From assembly GCA_947305045.1 (NCBI GenBank), contig CAMZCW010000030.1, forward strand, positions 1-16,299: a stretch of DNA of 16,299 nucleotides, given 5' to 3'. The DNA is from an uncultured Bacteroidales bacterium. GTDB taxonomy: Bacteria; Bacteroidota; Bacteroidia; Bacteroidales; UBA932. This document shows, piece after piece, positions 6,618 to 14,194 of the stretch (the first letter of the stretch is position 1; each line of letters opens with the position of its first letter). Position numbers and translations under genes: made by a program. A model generated the notes under the pieces. That model saw only the letters and a list, made by a program, of their open reading frames with translations, did not search any database and was not told where the DNA came from.

Positions 6618-8737
6618 AAAAAGTTGCTTTCATAGCCGGGCTCGCGGTTCTTTCCTTTAACTTGTTGGCACAGACCGTGTCTACACAGCAGATTGTAGAG
6701 CTTGGGCTGAGTGTGCGCTGGGCCGGTTACAACATAGGAGCGACATCCCCGGAAGAGTGTGGCCATTATTATGCCTGGGGAGAGACCTTGGAAAAGAAAG
6801 ACTACACCCAATACTCTTACAAGTGGTTCGACGGCAGTCTGGACAAGGTGCTGAAATATGGCCCGGACGGTCTGTCCAGACTGGAAAGAGAAGATGATGT
6901 CGCAACCTTGGCCTGGGGCGGGAAATGGCGTATCCCCACAGGAGACGAATTGCGGGAGTTAAGGGAAAAATGCACCTGGAAGTTCTTTACATACAACGGC
7001 ATGGACGGTTTCCTGGCAACGGGGCCCAACGGAAACTCCATTTTCCTTCCGTGCGCAGGTATAAAGACTGAAATGGGACTTCTCCAAAAAGGGAACGGCG
7101 CAACGTACTATGCTTCCACACGATCTCCACGATATGATTACGGCTGTGAGGGGTTCTATTTCTACTCGGGAGAGCCGGAACCAATCTGGGTGGACCTGCA
7201 GCGGGAATCCGGGAGACCTGTTCGCGCCGTGTGGGATGACACTGCTCTGCCAGTCAACATTCCGTTCTCAAACGGAGACTGCATGCCGGATTTCAGCCGT
7301 GTGGGATACCACTGGGGAGATGATTCCATTCCCGATGTGACCGTTGTCAAAAGCCTCAAGGTTCCCAAAAACGGAGAAGACGCCACGGAAATCATACAAA
7401 AGGCCATAGACGGAATGAAAAAACCCGGTGCCATTCTGCTTGAAGAAGGCACGTGGAATGTCTCGGGGACGATTTATCTTAATCGCAGCGGGGTTGTAAT
7501 CCGCGGTGAAGGACGTGGCAAAACAGTTGTCGTTGCAAGTGGCAACAAGCAGCGGTCGTTGCTCGTAATCGGAGAGAAGGCAAAAAGAGAGTTCCTCCCC
7601 GAACAGGACGAAGCCATAACCGAAGACTATGTACCTTTGGGTCGGCTATATGTGCAGGTTGGCAATCCCCAGGTCTTTAAACCAGGTGACAGGGTTGCAT
7701 TATGGCGCCCGGCCACAGAAGAGTGGCTACACGCCATAAAGATGGACAGGATCCGTCAGTGCCCGGACAGTTTCGGACGCATTGTCGCCCAGTGGGAACC
7801 CAAAGACTATGACGAGTGTTATGAGCGTATTGTCCAGCGCGTTGACGGGAATAAAATCTATCTCGACAACCCGGTTGTCATGGCCCTTGACGCAAGGTTC
7901 GGCGGGGGCAGACTCAGAGGGTGCCGATACAACAGGGTGAGCGAATGCGGTATTGAAGACCTTAGCATGGTATCCTCTTTTGACAAAAGTGTCACTGACG
8001 TTTACAAAGGCGAAACATATTACAGCGACGAATCGCATGGATGGAAAGGCGTAGAAGTATTCGGGGCGGAACACTGCTGGATCAGACGCCTTGACTGCAA
8101 ATACTTTGGTTATGCCATGACATGGATGAATGAAGGGGCGAAGTGCATTACCGTTGAGGATTGCCATTCCAAAGATCCTGTTTCCATCATGTTCGGCGCC
8201 AGAAGGTATTCTTTTGGAATTGCAATGGGACAGTTGTGCCTTATCAAGGACTGCACTGCCGACAATGACCGCCACGGCTTTGTCACGCAGGCACACACCT
8301 TCGGCCCCAATGTTTACACGCGCTGCCGCATGACACGCTCCCACGATGACGCCGGACCACATCACCGCTGGACAACCGGTACCTTGTATGACTGCGTGTC
8401 CACAGATGACCGGTTTCGGGTACAGGATCGCGGTGGAATAGGATACGGCCACGGATGGGCAGGTGGCAATATTGTCCTATGGAACTGCGAATCCAATGGC
8501 TTTGTTATACAGGATGTATGGGACAGCGCCCATAATTACGCTGTGGGCTGCGTGGGGAAACGGACCACGTCAATTCTCGAAGACAATGCACGGAAATTCG
8601 GAGCCGCCATGCACGAAGAGGACATCCGGCCGGATGGAATTTGGATTAGCGAGGGGGTACATGTAGAACCTGAATCTTTGTATGAGTACCAGATGGTAAT
8701 AAGAAAAGAAAGAGGAATAACTATTATCGGCCTATGA
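6614..8737 (+). CDS. FISUMP domain fused to pectate-lyase-like parallel beta-helix, secreted
   Basis: The 707-residue protein starts with a signal peptide ending LLAQ at 17-20. Residues 27-207 form a FISUMP (Fibrobacter succinogenes major paralogous) domain: VELGLSVRWAGYNIGA, YYAWGET, AWGGKWRIPTGDEL, NGNSIFLPCAG and a final GRPVRAVW. From about residue 225 it becomes a right-handed parallel beta-helix of the pectate-lyase superfamily, seen in DATEIIQKAID, GTWNVSGTIYLNRSGVVIRGEG, and successive rungs with repeated V-x-D-C or W-N-C turns. A conserved stretch GPHHRWTTGTLYDCV near 579-593 and GIGYGHGWAGGN near 608-620 mark a beta-helix subgroup that I recognise but whose activity I cannot name. 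A lyase making the unsaturated ends used by the neighbouring GH105 enzyme is plausible, but a non-lyase beta-helix hydrolase or binding protein is equally possible. It overlaps both neighbours by 4 nt, which implies coupled translation. Confidence 0.82.
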   Translation: MKKVAFIAGLAVLSFNLLAQTVSTQQIVELGLSVRWAGYNIGATSPEECGHYYAWGETLEKKDYTQYSYKWFDGSLDKVLKYGPDGLSRLEREDDVATLAWGGKWRIPTGDELRELREKCTWKFFTYNGMDGFLATGPNGNSIFLPCAGIKTEMGLLQKGNGATYYASTRSPRYDYGCEGFYFYSGEPEPIWVDLQRESGRPVRAVWDDTALPVNIPFSNGDCMPDFSRVGYHWGDDSIPDVTVVKSLKVPKNGEDATEIIQKAIDGMKKPGAILLEEGTWNVSGTIYLNRSGVVIRGEGRGKTVVVASGNKQRSLLVIGEKAKREFLPEQDEAITEDYVPLGRLYVQVGNPQVFKPGDRVALWRPATEEWLHAIKMDRIRQCPDSFGRIVAQWEPKDYDECYERIVQRVDGNKIYLDNPVVMALDARFGGGRLRGCRYNRVSECGIEDLSMVSSFDKSVTDVYKGETYYSDESHGWKGVEVFGAEHCWIRRLDCKYFGYAMTWMNEGAKCITVEDCHSKDPVSIMFGARRYSFGIAMGQLCLIKDCTADNDRHGFVTQAHTFGPNVYTRCRMTRSHDDAGPHHRWTTGTLYDCVSTDDRFRVQDRGGIGYGHGWAGGNIVLWNCESNGFVIQDVWDSAHNYAVGCVGKRTTSILEDNARKFGAAMHEEDIRPDGIWISEGVHVEPESLYEYQMVIRKERGITIIGL

Positions 8738-11529
8738 AAAAAACGCTGCTTTCAATAATTGGAATACTGTTCGCATCTGCAATGGCTTTCTCCCAGACCG
8801 TTGTGAGCGGCAGCGTCAAGGACACTTCCGGTAAACCGCTGGAGAATGTAGGTGTATCTGACGGCATTCAAATAGTGTACACCAATGCCAGCGGTGAATA
8901 CACGCTGTCCACCCAGGGAAAATATGGGTATGTGTTCATCATCACGCCTTCCGGATATGTGGCAGAAAGCCGCGACGGGCTCACTCCTGCCTTTTTCAAG
9001 CACCTTGGCGGCAAGACAGACTTCGTCCTTGAGCCTCAGGACCAGGACAAGTATTCTATGATTGTATTTACCGATGTTCATCTGACCAATGACCCCGGCA
9101 AAGGCGACCTGTATCATTTCAGGAACCATACAAGCCCCTTCCTCAAAAGCCTGAGCGAGGAACTTGCCGCCGCCGGTCCCGTATACTCACTTCAACTTGG
9201 AGACCTCTCCCATGAAGTGTACTGGTACCTTATGGACTACAATCTGAAAGACGCCTACAACACACTCAAATCCTCCGGGATGAAAGCGCCGATGTACAGC
9301 GTCCCCGGGAACCATGACAACGACGGTGCCATCTCTACAGGAGATAATACAGACTTTGATGCCGGACATCTCTACAGGAAAGTCCTGGGACCGGAATACT
9401 ACTCATTCAACGTGGGTGGAGACCATTACGTCATGATGGACAACATCATCTATCTGAACACGCCCGGACAAGGTAAAAAAAGCCCGGGGATAAAAGGGAA
9501 ACGCAATTTCTACACTGGATTTACCAATGACGAGATGACCTTCCTGAAGGCTGACCTCGAGGCCGTACCCGATGATGCGCGCGTCTTCCTCTGCACCCAC
9601 GCTCCGCTTATTACCGGCCCTCAGGGAACGTTCTGGCGCGACAAGGAGCAGATGGATACCGTTGCTTCCATGTTCAAGAGATTCCGTCATTTTGAGGCCT
9701 ATTCCGGCCATGTGCATAGGCAAAGATGGCTCAGAAGCGAACGATATGGCCTTGATAATATTGCAATCTGTGCACTCTCCGGCAATATGTGGACTACGGC
9801 TCCAAACAAAGATCTTGGAGAGGCCGGGGAAGACATGGGGGTGATAGTGGGCTCATATAACCGCGACACCGTAACATACGCTTACCGCACCCGCCGATAC
9901 GGAGAAAACTATCTCCGCGTCTATGACATGAACGCCGTCGGGGAGTATTATAGAACGGATCCGGCAGTAAAGGCATACTTCAAGAAAAAGAGCCATGCCA
10001 TCAATTATGCCGATTCCCTATATACAAATTACGTTTACATAAACTGCTGGGGTATGAGACCCGGATATACGCTTGAAGTTTATGAAAATGGCTCTCCCCT
10101 TGAAGTGGAACAAACCACGGATGAAGACCCCCTGTATTTTGTGAACCATTTCATCCCCCGTCTTGCCGGTCCTTTCTTTGCCGATGGCCCTAAGAGCCAC
10201 ACCTGCGCACATCTGTACAGGGCAAAGGCATCCACGGCGAATGGTATCATTGCCGTATGGCTCAAAGATGATAAGGGTGGCGTGGTTCAAAGCCGCATGA
10301 TGAGAAGGCCGATAGGCTTTTCTCCGGCCATGACCTCGGATGGTTCTGCCGTGAAGCCGGATTACCCGCCTCTCGGAGAAGGATGCCAGGTGAGACTTGT
10401 GCAAAGGCACTCCTCGGCCCTTGTATGGGAATTCTCAGCCACGGGCTTCCAGGACTTGAACGCCGACACGGAGAGAGATTGGCGAATTTCCCTGTATTCC
10501 GATGCGGATTGCAAAAACCTCATCCAGTCCTGGGATCTGGTGCGCCAGCAGAACAATCCCAACAAGAGCGTATTCCGCGGATTCGATACGGATAAGAATC
10601 CTCCTCGTTTCTGTTTCAGCGGCCTGGAGCCCTCTACCCGCTATTGGTGCAAGGCCACGGACCTTTCTACCCGGGCCGAAAGCGCTCCCGTCAGAGGAAC
10701 CACAGCCGATTTCAACGTTTTCACTATCGGGAAGAAAGGGGCGGCACGGCCTGGAGATATGCTGCTTGCCGAAAACTTCTCTGAAATAACCACAGGCGGA
10801 TGGTGGCTCAGCGGCAAGTATGCTGTCGGGAACTGCCCCATATCCGCAGAAAGGACGGACAAGTACCAGTTCCGGCTTGGAAAGAAGTACAGCTATGATG
10901 CCCTGGCCCAGGGATATCCCATAGTGGACGGCAGGGCCGCATACTATGGACAGTACCAGTATGCACTCAAACCCGAGATGCTCTCTGGGACTCGTCTGGA
11001 GAAATGGGGGGTTATCGTCATAGACAATAACGGAAAAAGGGTTGATGAGAATCAGGTTTACGCCCACCCCGGTTACCTTGTCTGCGGTACGATTGCAGGC
11101 AAAGACGGGGCCGGAAACCGGAATGCCATTCTTCTTACGCCCGAGCTTAGTTCTCTCCAAAAAGGCAAAACCGCTACGGTCAACGTTACTTTCCGCTGCC
11201 AGAAGTATGCAGCCTCTGACGCAGACCTTAAAGTCTTCGCCGGGAAGGTTGAGAACATTCGCTATTGGGGGAGTGAGAACAGTATGGCCGCCCTTGACGG
11301 AGAGGTCACTTATGACTCGGAGAATCCGAAGTATATTTCCACCGCGGATATAACAATGGGCAGCGCAAATGGTTACCGGACATTCACCATAAGCGGTGTT
11401 ACCAACGCTTCCCGTATCTTCGTGGGTATCCGCCCTGACCAGACTCAGGGCAGAAAAGGCGGAAAATTCACCCACAGACGTTACTGTATTACAGATGTGT
11501 CTGTTGAACTGGTTAGTTATGACGAATAA
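8734..11529 (+). CDS. Calcineurin-like metallophosphoesterase with long C-terminal beta-sandwich extension
   Basis: The 931-residue secreted protein has a signal peptide ending AFSQ near residue 21. An N-terminal beta-sandwich at about 24-100 (SGSVKDTSGKPLENVGVSDG, TNASGEYTL) is the MetallophosN domain. The catalytic core at about 105-390 has every metal motif: D114 and H116 in FTDVHL, D157 in LGDLSHE, GNHD at 192-195, H289 in CTHAP and GHVH at 325-328. A C-terminal metallophosphatase sandwich runs to about 515. An FN3-like segment lies at about 545-660 (ending GLEPSTRYWCKATD...). A jelly-roll-like, possibly carbohydrate-binding, region fills 675-931 (LLAENFSEITTGGWW, ILLTPELSSLQKG, TFTISGVTNASRIFVGI). 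Ordinary family members end near 480-520 residues, so about 430 residues are extra. It probably cleaves a phosphomono- or diester outside the cytoplasm. Activity is likely since all metal ligands are present; the substrate is unknown. Confidence 0.88.
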   Translation: MKKTLLSIIGILFASAMAFSQTVVSGSVKDTSGKPLENVGVSDGIQIVYTNASGEYTLSTQGKYGYVFIITPSGYVAESRDGLTPAFFKHLGGKTDFVLEPQDQDKYSMIVFTDVHLTNDPGKGDLYHFRNHTSPFLKSLSEELAAAGPVYSLQLGDLSHEVYWYLMDYNLKDAYNTLKSSGMKAPMYSVPGNHDNDGAISTGDNTDFDAGHLYRKVLGPEYYSFNVGGDHYVMMDNIIYLNTPGQGKKSPGIKGKRNFYTGFTNDEMTFLKADLEAVPDDARVFLCTHAPLITGPQGTFWRDKEQMDTVASMFKRFRHFEAYSGHVHRQRWLRSERYGLDNIAICALSGNMWTTAPNKDLGEAGEDMGVIVGSYNRDTVTYAYRTRRYGENYLRVYDMNAVGEYYRTDPAVKAYFKKKSHAINYADSLYTNYVYINCWGMRPGYTLEVYENGSPLEVEQTTDEDPLYFVNHFIPRLAGPFFADGPKSHTCAHLYRAKASTANGIIAVWLKDDKGGVVQSRMMRRPIGFSPAMTSDGSAVKPDYPPLGEGCQVRLVQRHSSALVWEFSATGFQDLNADTERDWRISLYSDADCKNLIQSWDLVRQQNNPNKSVFRGFDTDKNPPRFCFSGLEPSTRYWCKATDLSTRAESAPVRGTTADFNVFTIGKKGAARPGDMLLAENFSEITTGGWWLSGKYAVGNCPISAERTDKYQFRLGKKYSYDALAQGYPIVDGRAAYYGQYQYALKPEMLSGTRLEKWGVIVIDNNGKRVDENQVYAHPGYLVCGTIAGKDGAGNRNAILLTPELSSLQKGKTATVNVTFRCQKYAASDADLKVFAGKVENIRYWGSENSMAALDGEVTYDSENPKYISTADITMGSANGYRTFTISGVTNASRIFVGIRPDQTQGRKGGKFTHRRYCITDVSVELVSYDE

Positions 11530-11533
11530 GAAT

Positions 11534-12568
11534 ATGAGACAAGTAGTTCTATTGGAACCCGAACATCTTGCGTTCAGGGAGGTTCCCGCTCCTACGGCCG
11601 GACAGCTTGGAGCACATCAGGTATTGGTAAATATCAAGCGGATCGGCATTTGCGGCAGCGAAATCCATTCCTACCACGGCCAGCACCCGGCAACGTTTTA
11701 TCCGGTCGTGCAAGGGCATGAGTATGCGGGTATCGTCACGGCGGTTGGAAGCGACGTAACCGTATGCAAGGCCGGAGACAAGATTACCGCAAGGCCCCAG
11801 CTTGTCTGTGGCAAGTGTGCGCCCTGCCGCCGCGGACAATACAATGTCTGTGAACATCTGCGTGTTCAGGCCTTCCAGGCCGACGGCGCCGCACAAGATT
11901 ATTTCATTGTGGACGACGACCGCGTAGTGCGTCTTCCGGATGACATGCCACTCGACTATGGCGCCATGGTGGAGCCTGCATCCGTGGGAACACATGCTGT
12001 ATCTCGTGCTGGAGACCTTCGCGGAAAGAATGTGGTGGTTTCGGGGGCCGGAGCAATCGGCAATCTTGTGGCGCAGGCGGTTATATCGGCAGGGGCAAAG
12101 AAGGTCCTGATTACGGATGTGAGCGACCTGCGTCTGGAAATTGCCAGGCAGTGCGGAATCAACCATACGCTCAATGTTATGAAAACGCCTCTTTCCGAGG
12201 GCATTAAAGACGAGTTCGGCGACGAGGGGTACCAGGTAGGCTTTGAGGTTGCGGGTGTCGAGAGCAGTATTAGAAGTCTCATGGAGACGATTGAGAAGGG
12301 GAGCACAATCGTCGTTGTGGCCGTTTTTGCAAAGGATCCCGCCTTGAGCATGTTCTATCTTGGAGAGCACGAGCTTACCCTTGTGGGAACCATGATGTAC
12401 CGTCATGAGGATTTTGTAAAGACGGTAGAGAATATTGAGGCAGGAACCGTCAAGCTTGATCCGCTCATCACAAACAGGTTCTCATTTGAGGAGTATGACC
12501 AGGCCTATCAATTCATTGCCGACAACCGCATGACATCCATGAAAGTGATTATCGATTTGGACAAATAG
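11534..12568 (+). CDS. Zinc-dependent medium-chain alcohol/polyol dehydrogenase
   Basis: The 344-residue protein is a cytoplasmic zinc-binding dehydrogenase of the sorbitol/L-threonine/L-idonate dehydrogenase type. It oxidises a secondary alcohol of a polyol or sugar acid with NAD(P). Catalytic-zinc ligands are Cys40 (GICGSEIH), His62-Glu63 (QGHEYAG) and Glu147 (MVEPASVG). The structural zinc site is Cys92, Cys95, Cys98 and Cys106 in VCGKCAPCRRGQYNVC. The Rossmann motif is GAGAIG at 171-176. ATG 11534 was chosen because MRQVVLLEPEHLAFREVP is the usual family start and it lies just past the preceding stop; ATG 11519 in the same frame would add five residues and overlap that gene by 11 nt. It has no signal peptide, unlike most neighbours, so it marks the cytoplasmic arm together with the next gene's symporter. 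Similar dehydrogenases serve in hexuronate or aldonate catabolism, but the substrate here is inferred only. Confidence 0.9.
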   Translation: MRQVVLLEPEHLAFREVPAPTAGQLGAHQVLVNIKRIGICGSEIHSYHGQHPATFYPVVQGHEYAGIVTAVGSDVTVCKAGDKITARPQLVCGKCAPCRRGQYNVCEHLRVQAFQADGAAQDYFIVDDDRVVRLPDDMPLDYGAMVEPASVGTHAVSRAGDLRGKNVVVSGAGAIGNLVAQAVISAGAKKVLITDVSDLRLEIARQCGINHTLNVMKTPLSEGIKDEFGDEGYQVGFEVAGVESSIRSLMETIEKGSTIVVVAVFAKDPALSMFYLGEHELTLVGTMMYRHEDFVKTVENIEAGTVKLDPLITNRFSFEEYDQAYQFIADNRMTSMKVIIDLDK

Positions 12569-12572
12569 AAGT

Positions 12573-14159
12573 ATGGCCGCCGTTGACTGGATTATTGTCG
12601 CGCTGTTTCTTGCTGCGCTGATAGGGATTGGTTATGTCTTTTCTCGGAAAAACCGCAATATAGAGGACTATTTTGTTGCGGGCAGGTCCATGCCCGGATG
12701 GCTGGTTGCCATTGCTGCAACGGGAACATCCATTAGCGCAGGAACTTTTGTGGGCTCTCCGGAACTGGGGTTCAATACAAATCTTACCTACATGATGAAC
12801 CTTATCGGCGCCATATTTGGTGGCTGCCTTGTCGCTGCGCTCATTCTGCCCAGGCTGTATAATGCCAGGACCATAACTATTTATGGATTTATTGGAGACA
12901 GGTTCGGAGAAACTTCAAAGAAAGCCACTTCCGTCATGTTCTTGCTTGGCCAGCTTTTTACATCCGGGAGCCGCCTGTTCATCGCCGCTATCGCCATCAG
13001 CGTAATTGCATTTGGCGGCATTCAGTTCCAGTTCATGGTGTGGAGCATTCTTATCTTGGGCCTTGTTTCAACTTTTTACACGATGATGGGCGGTATTAAG
13101 GGGCTGCTATACATCGATACATTCCAGACGCTCCTGATGATATTCACTGGGATAATGGCCCTTGTCCTGATAGCCTGCGACCTTGGTGGTCTAAGCCTTT
13201 CCGAAGTATGGCATATGCTCACTTCCGGGGGCATGGTAAAAGCTCCGGCGGTGACAGGTGTTGCTCCCGGAATTGCCGCAGACGGAACCCTTCAAGGATG
13301 GGTTCACGGTAGCAAGGTACAGATGTTCGACCCATCCATTGACTTCAGCAAGCCTTATACCATCCTCGGAGGTCTCATTGGCGTAGCTGTTTTCAAAATC
13401 GCACAATTCACAACGGATCAGGAGTTCGTCCAGCGACAGCTTGCCTGCAGGGATGTCAGAAAGGCAGGCCGCTCTCTGGTAGCTTCGCAGCTTCTGACCC
13501 TCCCTACCGTGCTTATCTTCCTTGCCATCGGGCTACTTCTCTGGGTCAAGTACATGCATGCTCCCGGCACAGACGGGGCATTGCGTGAAGGCTTTTTTTC
13601 CGATGCACGAGACGTCTTTCCGCAGTATATCAAGAACCACATCCCGGCAGGCGTGCGCGGACTCATGATTACCGGTCTTCTGGCGGCGGCGCTATCCAGC
13701 TTCAATTCGGCCATAAATTCCATGGCTTCCAGCTTCGTGGCCGACCTGTATCTGCCTTTTATGACTCGCCGCGGGAAAGCGCCTGGAGGAGATAGTGAAC
13801 AAATTGCGTCCTCCCGCTGGATGGTCATCCTCATGGGAGTCCTGCTCACGGGTTTTGCTGTCCTCACCTGTGTCATGCAGCAGTCAAGCGGACTGAATCT
13901 GGTGGATTTTGCCACGGGAGTAATGTGCTTTGCCTATGTCGGGATGCTCGGCGTGTTTCTCACGGCCATCTTTTCCAAGCGTGGCAACAACAAAAGCGTG
14001 ATTGCCTCGTTAATTGCAGGGATACTGATTGTCATTCCGCTGATGTTCCAGAAAGAGCTGTTTGGCGCAAATTACATCGCATGGACCTGGTGGTGCCCTA
14101 TCGGCGGCATCATCACAACCTTGATTTGCCTTGCCGGTTCACCGGACAGGAAAGGTTGA
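12573..14159 (+). CDS. Sodium:solute symporter (SSS family)
   Basis: The 528-residue integral membrane protein carries about 13-14 hydrophobic segments and the marks of the sodium:solute symporter family, which couples Na+ to uptake of sugars, sugar acids, myo-inositol or similar small molecules. These marks are NIEDYFVAGRSMPGW near residues 28-43, GTSISAGTFVGSPELGF at about 51-67, YTMMGGIKGLLYIDTFQ at about 169-185, FTTDQEFVQRQLACRD at about 285-300, and GLLAAALSSFNSAINSMAS near 369-387. The last of these is the family's conserved Na+-site helix. Length is normal. It begins four bases after the dehydrogenase stop, so the two probably deal with the same imported compound. In a glycan locus such a transporter usually brings in a monosaccharide or uronic acid freed outside the inner membrane. 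The exact cargo cannot be read from the sequence. Confidence 0.93.
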   Translation: MAAVDWIIVALFLAALIGIGYVFSRKNRNIEDYFVAGRSMPGWLVAIAATGTSISAGTFVGSPELGFNTNLTYMMNLIGAIFGGCLVAALILPRLYNARTITIYGFIGDRFGETSKKATSVMFLLGQLFTSGSRLFIAAIAISVIAFGGIQFQFMVWSILILGLVSTFYTMMGGIKGLLYIDTFQTLLMIFTGIMALVLIACDLGGLSLSEVWHMLTSGGMVKAPAVTGVAPGIAADGTLQGWVHGSKVQMFDPSIDFSKPYTILGGLIGVAVFKIAQFTTDQEFVQRQLACRDVRKAGRSLVASQLLTLPTVLIFLAIGLLLWVKYMHAPGTDGALREGFFSDARDVFPQYIKNHIPAGVRGLMITGLLAAALSSFNSAINSMASSFVADLYLPFMTRRGKAPGGDSEQIASSRWMVILMGVLLTGFAVLTCVMQQSSGLNLVDFATGVMCFAYVGMLGVFLTAIFSKRGNNKSVIASLIAGILIVIPLMFQKELFGANYIAWTWWCPIGGIITTLICLAGSPDRKG

Positions 14160-14194
14160 CTTCATATTTTTGGGAAAGTATGTTATTTTTAGAT

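Noticed and set aside
32..10009. Shared 14-base word CATGCCATCAATTA near 32 and 9996
   Set aside because: It is a single short match encoding HAIN-like residues in unrelated proteins, with no extension on either side; this fits chance.
10435..11475. Minus-strand open frame of 346 codons opposite the calcineurin gene
   Set aside because: It has shadow-frame composition without domains, and the + strand protein continues as an ordered beta-sandwich region.
11396..11533. Upstream extension of the zinc dehydrogenase frame to ATG 11396
   Set aside because: It overlaps the calcineurin coding sequence by over 130 bases and adds residues without family similarity; ATG 11534 gives the standard N-terminus.
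14169..14191. Possible Bacteroides-type promoter (TTTG at 14169-14172 and TATTTTTA at 14184-14191) before the GH2 gene
   Set aside because: The spacing is 11 nt rather than the usual 19-21, and transcription would begin at or after the GH2 start codon.
13925..14194. Upstream extension of the GH2 frame to ATG 13925
   Set aside because: It lies inside the symporter gene, and the lipoprotein signal begins cleanly at ATG 14195.
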